From Planctomycetota bacterium (GTDB lineage Bacteria > Planctomycetota > UBA1135 > JACQFD01), in assembly GCA_016200225.1 (NCBI GenBank), contig JACQFD010000040.1:62001-126000 (forward strand): DNA of 64,000 bases, written 5' to 3'. Below are positions 35,378 to 42,273 of the stretch, piece by piece. Position 1 is the first letter of the stretch. Every line of letters starts with the position of its first letter. A program made the translations under genes and the position numbers. The notes beneath the pieces were generated by a model, which worked only from the letters and a program-made list of their open reading frames with translations, was not told the origin of the DNA and made no database searches.

Positions 35378-37486
35378 TCACTTCCGCGCCGGACTCTCGC
35401 GATCGTGAGTATAACGAAGATAGCTCTGCCACCATGTCCACTGGATGCCGCCTTTTTCAAAAGTAGCATTGGACGATTTTACATTTCGATAAATACCGTC
35501 CGCGAGAATCATATATTCCGGTTTTGGTTGTAAACGATGCGCGGCGACGAGCGCGGAGGCGATCCAGGATTGCGTGCCCGTTTTATCTGTTTCATTGACA
35601 AAAGCGCCCGAGCCGTCGGTCGCGACCGCGCGCTTGAACGTCCCGTCGGCGGCGTTCCATGCGTCTTTAACTAAAAAATCGGCGAGGTCGATCGCGATCG
35701 TTTTCGCGAGCTCGTCGCGCGTGATTTCATAATAAACGGCGAGACCGTCGATTGCGATCGCGACCTGCCACGGCATTTCGAACGGATGATTCGTCATGTG
35801 CCTCGGATCGGGGCCGTTGTCGTGCAGAAACTTCATATCCCCTTTCGAGCGCTCCGCATCCATGCCAAGCACGAGGTTGCGCGCCGCGTCGAGATAATTT
35901 TTGTCTCCGAGCACTTTGTATAAATTACAAAAACCTCGCAACACCCATCCGTCGCCGCGCGCGCTGTGCGTCGTCGCCGGTTTACGCGCGCAATCATACG
36001 TTAATAATGCCTGGCCGACCGACTCGAGCTCGAACCGAAGCCACGGATCGCCCGTGAACAGATATAAACTATACAGATCGTCGACGCTGAAATGTTCATG
36101 ATCGAAACCGTTCCAGCCGTGCGTCTCCTGCCGATAGCCGCCCGAGGTTCCTTCGCGAAATGCATCGAATCGCGGATCGAATCCGGCGTCGCGGCCGAGC
36201 TGATCCTTCCATTTAGGATGCGGCACGCCTTCGAATAATAATAAATTTGGATGCTCCGCCGCGCGCACGTCGCGAAGAATCGGCCGGAGCGCGTGTTGCG
36301 CCGCCTTTTCCCACGTTCCGTCGAACCACTCGCGGAATCCTGTTTGGATTGTTCGCAAAACGCCCTCGCCGCACAGACCGTTTCGGGGGCTGCCCGTCTG
36401 GTGCGTATCCTTAATATCGCCCCACGGTCCGCACCATCCGTACTCGCGCGATTTTTTTGTATGATCCCGTTCGGCGGCGGCCTGTTTCGCGGCCGACGCC
36501 GGCGGCGGACCGGATGCTACATCTCCAAAGTCGCCGTACGCGCGCGCGGCGATCACTTCCGATGGCGCGAGACCCGGCAGCAGCGGATGTTCGATCGCCA
36601 CTTGCAAGGCCTGAAATCTCCCGTTCTCGGCGGAGAGGTCGACGGCGAGACGCCAATGTTTGGTTTGGCCGTCGCCCAGCCAGAGATTCTTTAGATCTTT
36701 CGGTAATAACCAAATTTCCGCGGGCGCGCCCTCGCGTTCTATTATTTTACATTCATTCTGCGCCGCCCACGCGACGGCGACGCGCGCGCCGGGAACGTCG
36801 ACTTCCAATCGATACGATTCGAATCTTACGGGTCCGACGGCGCGCGGCACTGTCGCCGCGGGCGCGTCATTTCTTAATAATAACGAAATGACAAAAAAAT
36901 TCTGCCTGGGAAACCGCTCGACGAACGCCGTGCATGACATAAAGACCGCCGCCGGCCCCGGCGCCTCCCCCGCGAGTACGTGCGGCGCGCTTGCCGTGAG
37001 CACGTGCGCCGCGTCCGCGCGCAGGACCTGCCGCAATTTGTTATCTTCAATCACGCGATAATTAGCAAGTCGCGCGCGCCGCTCGATGCCGCTCGGATCC
37101 GTTAAATGGAGCACGAGCGGCGGCGGCTCTTTCCAATCCGCTTCGGGGAACGGCGCGGCGGCGCCGCCGCGATACAATTCGACGACCGCGCCTTTTTTCG
37201 CCTTCCATTTCGGTAATGTTAATATTCGAGCGAACTTTACCGATCCGTCCGGATGGCGTTCCAGCGCCGCGAATTCGGCGGGCGCGTCGGCGGTCAATTG
37301 TGCAATGTCGCGGATCTCGCCCGGCGCGAACGGCACGGCGGACACGATCGTGTAATCGGAAAGACGCGCCTCCCCCAATTGATTGAATCGTAGTGTCCGA
37401 ATCGGCGTCCGCGCGTCGGCGGCGTTCTGCGGCGCGAGCGCGACGGCCAGCGCGGCCAGAAATTTGACGATTCGGACCGGAAACAT
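35378..37486 (-). CDS. Secreted protein with (alpha/alpha)6-barrel-like C-terminal half
   Basis: 702 residues from the ATG at 37486, chosen because it opens a signal peptide (MFPVRIVKFLAALAVALAPQ). The frame extends 327 bases upstream, opposite the cvpA gene, without domain-like content. The N-terminal half is beta-rich (RTLRFNQLGEARLSDYTIV...). The C-terminal half has helix-pair patterns common to polysaccharide lyases and unsaturated glucuronyl hydrolases (WNGFDHEHFSVDDLYSLYLF, MTNHPFEMPWQVAIAIDGLA). A polysaccharide-degrading role (for example exo-type rhamnogalacturonan lyase-like) is an inference. No other carbohydrate gene is adjacent. Confidence 0.7.
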   Translation of the reverse strand: MFPVRIVKFLAALAVALAPQNAADARTPIRTLRFNQLGEARLSDYTIVSAVPFAPGEIRDIAQLTADAPAEFAALERHPDGSVKFARILTLPKWKAKKGAVVELYRGGAAAPFPEADWKEPPPLVLHLTDPSGIERRARLANYRVIEDNKLRQVLRADAAHVLTASAPHVLAGEAPGPAAVFMSCTAFVERFPRQNFFVISLLLRNDAPAATVPRAVGPVRFESYRLEVDVPGARVAVAWAAQNECKIIEREGAPAEIWLLPKDLKNLWLGDGQTKHWRLAVDLSAENGRFQALQVAIEHPLLPGLAPSEVIAARAYGDFGDVASGPPPASAAKQAAAERDHTKKSREYGWCGPWGDIKDTHQTGSPRNGLCGEGVLRTIQTGFREWFDGTWEKAAQHALRPILRDVRAAEHPNLLLFEGVPHPKWKDQLGRDAGFDPRFDAFREGTSGGYRQETHGWNGFDHEHFSVDDLYSLYLFTGDPWLRFELESVGQALLTYDCARKPATTHSARGDGWVLRGFCNLYKVLGDKNYLDAARNLVLGMDAERSKGDMKFLHDNGPDPRHMTNHPFEMPWQVAIAIDGLAVYYEITRDELAKTIAIDLADFLVKDAWNAADGTFKRAVATDGSGAFVNETDKTGTQSWIASALVAAHRLQPKPEYMILADGIYRNVKSSNATFEKGGIQWTWWQSYLRYTHDRESPARK

Positions 37487-37520
37487 TTGTATTCTATTCC
37501 ATCCTATCGAAAAACAACCG

Positions 37521-38054
37521 ATGCCGTCTTCACTATTCACACTCTCGCAATCCGTCGACGCGATCGCCGTCGCCGTGATCGGAATTTTTGCAATTGTCGG
37601 CGCCGCGCGCGGCGCGCTCCGCGGAGTGTTACGAATTGTGGCCGGTCTCGCCTCGCTCGTTGTCGCGCGCGTGGCGATTCCATGGATCGCTCCCGCGCTC
37701 GGAAACGCGCTCGCACTTACCTCCCCGTTCGCGGCCGCGCTCACGATGGCGCTCGTCGCTTCGGCGGTCATGGTCGGCCTGTCGATCGGAATGTCGCATT
37801 TCGATCCTTTCATTCAAAAAGCCAGAATGCCTGTTCTGGACCCGATCCTCGGTCTTGTCCTTGGGATCGTCTTCGGTTCCGGCGTCGTGATCACCTGTTG
37901 GATTCTTTGTCTTTCCATCAAACAGGAATCGGCGATCGGGCGCGCCGTTTTCGAATCCCACAGCGGTACCGCGGCGATGCGATGCTACAAATTCGCGGAA
38001 CCGGCCGCCGCGCGGCTCGGACTCCCGCCGGTGGTGTTCGCGGCGGAAAAGTAG
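37521..38054 (+). CDS. cvpA: CvpA family membrane protein
   Basis: 177 residues from the ATG at 37521. Four hydrophobic helices and the N-terminal pattern DAIAVAVIGIFAIVGAARGALRGVLRIVAGLASL fit CvpA, which is linked to envelope stress tolerance and colicin V production. Divergent from the secreted barrel gene (34-base gap) and convergent with the ThiC-family gene (11-base gap). Confidence 0.8.
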   Translation: MPSSLFTLSQSVDAIAVAVIGIFAIVGAARGALRGVLRIVAGLASLVVARVAIPWIAPALGNALALTSPFAAALTMALVASAVMVGLSIGMSHFDPFIQKARMPVLDPILGLVLGIVFGSGVVITCWILCLSIKQESAIGRAVFESHSGTAAMRCYKFAEPAAARLGLPPVVFAAEK

Positions 38055-38065
38055 TTATCCGTAAA

Positions 38066-39412
38066 TTATACGTTCGCCGAACTCGCGATCTCCAGATCCG
38101 TCGCCGCCCGCTTGCCCGCGACGTCCTGCGCGGCCGTGACGCTCTCGGGCCGGTGCGTATGATTATCAATATTGATCGAACATAACGATCCGCACATCGT
38201 GCAGACGGCCTTGCCGGCGGCCTCGCTCCCTTCCTTATATTTGCGCGCTTTGTCGGGATCCATCGCGAGGCGGTACATCCCGGGCCAGTCGAGCGCTTTT
38301 CTGTAACGAGACATCGCGTCGTCCCAGTCGCGCGCGCGCGGCACTTTCTTACCAATATCGCCGGAGTGCGCGGCGATGCGCGTCGCGATCACGCCGTCGA
38401 GCACGTCTTGTTTGTCGGGGAGCCGCAAATGTTCCGCGGGCGTCACATAACATAAAAAGTCCGCGCCCGCCGCCGCAGCGATCGCGCCGCCGATCGCGCC
38501 GGTAATATGATCATATCCCGGAGCGACATCCGTAGTAAGCGGTCCGAGGACATAAAACGGCGCGCCGTCGCAGAGGCGTTTTTCCAAATGAATCACGGCC
38601 TCGATTTGATCGATCGGAACGTGGCCGGGGCCCTCGATCATCACTTGACAGCCTTTTTCGCGCGCTCTCTTTGTTAATTCTCCCAAAACCAACATTTCCG
38701 CGAGCTGCCCGCGATCGTTAGCATCCGCAAGCGCGCCCGGACGCAGACCGTCGCCGAGCGAGAATGTAACATCGTATTCGCGCAAAATATCGCACAATTC
38801 GTCGAAATGCTCATAAAGCGGATTTTCGTTTCCCGTGCGTTCGATCCACGCCGCGTGAATTGAACCTCCGCGCGAAACGATGCCTTCGACGCGCGAATGG
38901 TTTCTTAACATTCGAACGGTGTCTTTCGTGACGCCGCAGTGCAATGTCATGAAATCGACGCCCTGCCGCGCCTGTTTTTCGATGGCGGCGAAGAGTTCCT
39001 TCGCGCTCCATTTGAGAATGGTTTCTTCGGACGCCACTTGATAGATCGGAACCGTTCCGAGAATGACGGAACATTCTTTAATAACGGCGACGCGGATTTC
39101 ATCCAAATCGCGCCCCGTCGACAAATCCATGATCGAGTGCGCGCCGGCGCGGATCGCGATGCGAACTTTTTCGATCTCCTCCGTCATGAAATTGTGAAGA
39201 CTCGACGCGCCAAGATTAGCGTTCACTTTTGTAGAGATTCCGGTGCCGACGCCGATGGCGCGGAACTCGTGGCGCACATTCTTAGGAATCACGATGTGAC
39301 CGCGCGAAACGCCATCGCGAATCATTTCCGGCGTCACTCCCTCGTCGCTCGCGACGACCCGCATTTCATTGGTAATCTCGCCCTTGCGGGCGCGTTCGAT
39401 TTGAGTAGCCAT
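38066..39412 (-). CDS. thiC: ThiC-family radical SAM enzyme (HMP-P synthase, or 5-hydroxybenzimidazole synthase-like)
   Basis: 448 residues, the short form lacking the extra N-terminal domain of E. coli ThiC (~630). Hallmarks are KVNANLGAS, IMDLSTGRDL, EGIVSRGG, LGDGLRPG, GCQVMIEGPGHVP, PFYVLGPLTTDVAPGYDHITGAIG and CYVTPAEHL. The C-terminal cluster motif is CTMCGSLC, spaced Cx2Cx3C, where the widely quoted ThiC motif is Cx2Cx4C. ThiC turns AIR into the thiamine pyrimidine. The paralog BzaF turns AIR into 5-hydroxybenzimidazole, the lower ligand of B12. No TPP riboswitch is visible in the 142-base gap upstream, while a cobalamin riboswitch-propeller gene lies just upstream on the same strand. 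Thiamine synthesis remains the default reading. Confidence 0.85.
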   Translation of the reverse strand: MATQIERARKGEITNEMRVVASDEGVTPEMIRDGVSRGHIVIPKNVRHEFRAIGVGTGISTKVNANLGASSLHNFMTEEIEKVRIAIRAGAHSIMDLSTGRDLDEIRVAVIKECSVILGTVPIYQVASEETILKWSAKELFAAIEKQARQGVDFMTLHCGVTKDTVRMLRNHSRVEGIVSRGGSIHAAWIERTGNENPLYEHFDELCDILREYDVTFSLGDGLRPGALADANDRGQLAEMLVLGELTKRAREKGCQVMIEGPGHVPIDQIEAVIHLEKRLCDGAPFYVLGPLTTDVAPGYDHITGAIGGAIAAAAGADFLCYVTPAEHLRLPDKQDVLDGVIATRIAAHSGDIGKKVPRARDWDDAMSRYRKALDWPGMYRLAMDPDKARKYKEGSEAAGKAVCTMCGSLCSINIDNHTHRPESVTAAQDVAGKRAATDLEIASSANV

Positions 39413-39454
39413 AGGGGTTTTTCAACGATACAGAAGCGGGACGGAAAGCAAGAC

Positions 39455-39482
39455 GGCGGTGAAGTTTGCCTGCTTCACCGCC
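39455..39482. terminator. Hairpin between propeller gene and ThiC-family gene
   Basis: A perfect 10-bp stem (39455-39464 with 39473-39482, ggcggtgaag/cttcaccgcc) with an 8-base loop lies 72 bases after the propeller stop codon. On the minus strand it is followed only by a mixed T-rich stretch (GTCTTGCTTTCCG), so termination may be partial, leaving some read-through into the ThiC-family gene. Confidence 0.6.
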
Positions 39483-39554
39483 GCGCATCCAATAAGATCT
39501 ATCGCCGTCGATTGCGAGTCGCGTTTTGCGAACGCGGCCGCTCTCGCGACATCG

Positions 39555-41129
39555 CTACTGCAGAATCACCGGGATCTCATCGCTCAATCGCGCTGCAAAC
39601 GTGTTCGCGTCGATCGAAACGGCTTGGCAGAGGAAATTGCTGCCTGCGGGAAATCCAATCGGGGCCTGTACGACGACCGAAAGATCTCCGCCGGTCGCGC
39701 TCCCGACAATCGTCGCGTTATCCGTGAAATGTAATATTCCGTACGGACCAAGATCATAGCTGACGTCATACCCGTCGGCCAGGATGAAGACGAGTTCGTT
39801 CGCGCCCGCGCCGACCGTCGATAGCGTTACATTTGTTCCCGGCGTCGGATTTGTAACATCGATCGTGAATCCAAGCGGCTGCGTGAAGGCGGACGGCGTT
39901 GGCGGCGCCGAGAGCTTCAAAACGTCCTCGGAAAATTGCGTTGTTATAAATACGTGCAGTCCGTCCGGCGAAAACACGGCGTCGTTCGGTCCCGAATATC
40001 CAAATCCCATCGCGGTTGTGAATAGAATTTGCGTCGTAAGACCGCGGGCGACGTCCACGAACGCGATTTGATCGCTGGCAACGTCGCAGACGACCATTGT
40101 TTTTCCGTCCGGTGAAATCGCAAGACCCGTATGCGCGCCGACGATCGTCGGAACCGGAAACGATCTTATTAATTTTCCGGTCGCGTCGAATCCGTAAACG
40201 CGCTTCTGCATATCGTAGCCGCAAATGTAAAAAGTACCGTCCGGCGCGATCGCGACGTCCTGCGCGCTCGGATATTTCATAACATTATCATCGAGCACGA
40301 GAAGAGTCGACGTGCCCGATGTAAACGAACCCGGCAGCGGCATTCTCTCGAAAGAGGCGAGCGCGCCGGTAAACGTCTGCGTGTATGAAGTGCACGGCGC
40401 GACGATCGCCGAGCCCAGTCTTGCAATTCGTGCGGCCGATCCGCTTGTTAATTGTAAATCGCGCGCGGGAACATGCTGATAAACCGTCGCGCTTGACGGA
40501 TCGAGATCGACCGCGCGCAGCGTGTTCGAACCGTCGCCGACGGAAATATATGCGATCGACTGGTTGAGGTTTGTGGCGATGCCGAACGGGAACGATCCGA
40601 AGAATCCTCCCGGAAGCGCCGCCGTTCCGATCACTTGTTGTGTCGCAACGTCGAAAATCGAAACGCTGCCCGAAGTCGAATTTGTAACTATTCCGACGGG
40701 CGATCCGCCGGGCGGAGTCGCGAACGCGACTTCTTCGGGAAACAACTCCACTTGGATCGAACCGGTGATTTGATTGTTGTTCGGATTGACGCGCACGACG
40801 ACGTTATTGTTAGAAAACGTCGGATCGCCGAACGTCGGAGTTCCCGCGAGACAAACATACAATTGGCCGTCGGGGCCGAAATTCAATCCGAAGGGATAGG
40901 CCGAATTCTGGCCATAACCCTGCGTGGAGATCGCCGCTTGAAACTGCTGGGCCGGCGCCGTTCCGACAAGAACGGCAACGCTCGCGTGCACGACTAATAA
41001 TGCGAGCGCGCTCCGCGCCAGATTTCGCGGACGCAGTGACTCTCGCGGGCGCGGTGAAAATGAATAGAATAAATCTTTAATGATGCAGGCGGATCTGTCG
41101 CCAGATCGGGTGTTTGGGGACGGGTGCAT
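39555..41129 (-). CDS. Secreted YVTN-type beta-propeller protein under a cobalamin riboswitch
   Basis: 524 residues from the ATG at 41129, fixed by an ideal GAGGAGG ribosome site (41136-41142). A signal peptide (LARSALALLVVHASVAVLVGTAPAQQ) has no lipobox. The mature protein has repeated blade motifs of the YVTN/NHL type: GLNFGPDGQLYVCLAG, GIVTNSTSGSVSIFDVATQQVIGT, AIAPDGTFYICG and LAISPDGKTMVVCDVASDQIAFVD, then a beta-rich C-terminal domain ending EIPVILQ. A cobalamin riboswitch lies ~300 bases upstream on the same strand, so expression is predicted to fall when B12 is plentiful. In Bacteroides the B12-capturing surface protein BtuG is also a seven-bladed propeller. Functional analogy is an inference, not homology shown here. 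Confidence 0.85.
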   Translation of the reverse strand: MHPSPNTRSGDRSACIIKDLFYSFSPRPRESLRPRNLARSALALLVVHASVAVLVGTAPAQQFQAAISTQGYGQNSAYPFGLNFGPDGQLYVCLAGTPTFGDPTFSNNNVVVRVNPNNNQITGSIQVELFPEEVAFATPPGGSPVGIVTNSTSGSVSIFDVATQQVIGTAALPGGFFGSFPFGIATNLNQSIAYISVGDGSNTLRAVDLDPSSATVYQHVPARDLQLTSGSAARIARLGSAIVAPCTSYTQTFTGALASFERMPLPGSFTSGTSTLLVLDDNVMKYPSAQDVAIAPDGTFYICGYDMQKRVYGFDATGKLIRSFPVPTIVGAHTGLAISPDGKTMVVCDVASDQIAFVDVARGLTTQILFTTAMGFGYSGPNDAVFSPDGLHVFITTQFSEDVLKLSAPPTPSAFTQPLGFTIDVTNPTPGTNVTLSTVGAGANELVFILADGYDVSYDLGPYGILHFTDNATIVGSATGGDLSVVVQAPIGFPAGSNFLCQAVSIDANTFAARLSDEIPVILQ

Positions 41130-41135
41130 GGGGAA

Positions 41136-41142
41136 CCTCCTC
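41136..41142 (-). promoter_or_regulatory. Strong ribosome binding site of the propeller gene
   Basis: The minus strand reads GAGGAGG followed by TTCCCC and ATG at 41129, an ideal spacing. It decides the start of the propeller protein over the in-frame ATG at 41228. Confidence 0.85.
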
Positions 41143-41193
41143 GGTGCCTCATTTCTACGGATACGACAAACGGAACGGGGACGATTGGTTTTG

Positions 41194-41221
41194 GTGCGCA
41201 AAAAAGCCTCCTGTTGCGCAC
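41194..41221. other. Hairpin in the riboswitch-propeller leader
   Basis: A perfect 8-bp stem (41194-41201 with 41214-41221, gtgcgcaa/ttgcgcac) encloses a 12-base loop that reads CAGGAGGCTTTT on the minus strand. It lies between the cobalamin aptamer and the start codon and could be part of the expression platform or a decoy ribosome site. Confidence 0.5.
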
Positions 41222-41429
41222 GGTCCATCGGCGGTCGTTCACGTCGTCGCGTTACGCGGAGAGTGGTGGGAGTTGCCGTGCTCCCGGGTTGCGCGACGCA
41301 CGCCTTTCGGCCAATGCATCAAGCAACCTCAACCACACTCGTATCCAAAAAGATTCCCACAATGAAAGCTTTATGAACACTCCGTGCCAAGTCCGTTCTC
41401 CATCAGCGGGAATTCGGACCTGAATACCA

Positions 41430-41655
41430 ACCCCGGGTAGGTCTTCCGACTTGCGCATCATCCTAGGTTAGCCCTTCCCATCACTTTCGGGCACCCCATC
41501 TCGGGGCCCTTCGGTCATAGTGGTTGCTGGCGGAATTGTAAACTTCATTCTCATTCACAAATTCCACGCGCTAACGTTCGTACGCGCTTACGGCGGCGGA
41601 TCCGTGACGGATTTTCACCGTCTTCCGAGCGGACCCGGGAGGCACGCGGCGATCG
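41430..41655 (-). ncRNA. Cobalamin (B12) riboswitch
   Basis: Read on the minus strand, all main consensus blocks occur in order and at usual spacing: CGGAAGACGGTGAAAATCCG (41630-41608 region), CCGCCGCCGTAAGCG (41599-41585), a variable arm, CAGCAACCACTATG (the B12-box-like block), ATGGGAAGGGC, and GCGCAAGTCGGAAGACC (41455-41439). Total ~220 nt fits the adenosylcobalamin class family. It precedes the secreted propeller gene and, further on, the ThiC-family gene. Ligand binding normally lowers expression by terminator formation or hiding the ribosome site. The expression platform is not resolved, though weak inverted repeats (for example 41391-41395 with 41415-41419) lie just downstream. Confidence 0.93.
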
Positions 41656-42273
41656 CCGAAACAAATTATTAAAGATCGAAGGACACAATGTCGGCGACGT
41701 TGGCAAAAAAATCAAGCCGCGAAATCGCGGGGCGCGGCGACAGAAACTACAATTACCCGATGCACCCGCTGTAAACGCATATTCCCGCAATTGCAAGTTT
41801 CTGCGCCGTCCGAAAATTCATAAATATTATGGCAATCGTGTTGAAAGACCGCCGGCGCCGCGATGGCTTCTCACCGACCTGAAAATGGCCGTGTACCTTC
41901 GCGACATAGACAGGAAGGGCTCACTTTTTTCCCGCATTGATCGTTGGCGCGGGATCGCGAGCAAATGAATATTAATAAACACCCGCGAGTCATCCTCATG
42001 AACATCGAAGGGTGACGCGTTTGCTTGAGCGTACATGCGGCCCATCGAACGAATGGCAACGAATTGCGCACTTGAATTTCGCACAGTTCATTGGGGGGCG
42101 ACCGTTGCTCGAGTACGCAGCGGCATTTGTGAATGAAAGACTCCACGGACAAGGGCCTTTAGCCGAACAAGTGAACTTTGGAGTGAGGGCCATTTCGAAT
42201 CTTTGAGATACGATGTCACGGAGCCCCTTTCGCGGCCCGACATTTCAATCATCAGAATCTTCGAAACGACTCC
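41656..42273. other. Intergenic region upstream of the riboswitch and the FG-GAP gene
   Basis: About 620 bases between the 5' end of the riboswitch and the plus-strand FG-GAP gene. Promoters for both directions must lie here. A 64-codon plus-strand frame at 42012-42206 (GTG start) has a protein-like stretch, FIGGRPLLEYAAAFVNERLHGQG, and may be the remnant of a decayed gene, since frames before it are broken by stops. I see no terminator, tRNA or repeat. Confidence 0.4.

Noticed and set aside
37487-37813. N-terminal extension of the secreted barrel protein
   Set aside because: It runs opposite the cvpA gene, is rich in Ala/Thr/Ser typical of an antisense frame, and would place the signal peptide at residue 110.
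39413-39554. TPP riboswitch in front of the ThiC-family gene
   Set aside because: Neither the CTGAGA block nor the ACCTGATC-type block of the THI element is found on the minus strand here. Only a 10-bp hairpin is present.
41252-41461. 69-codon minus-strand open frame
   Set aside because: It starts inside the conserved 3' block of the cobalamin riboswitch, so the bases are explained by RNA structure. The translated sequence resembles no domain.
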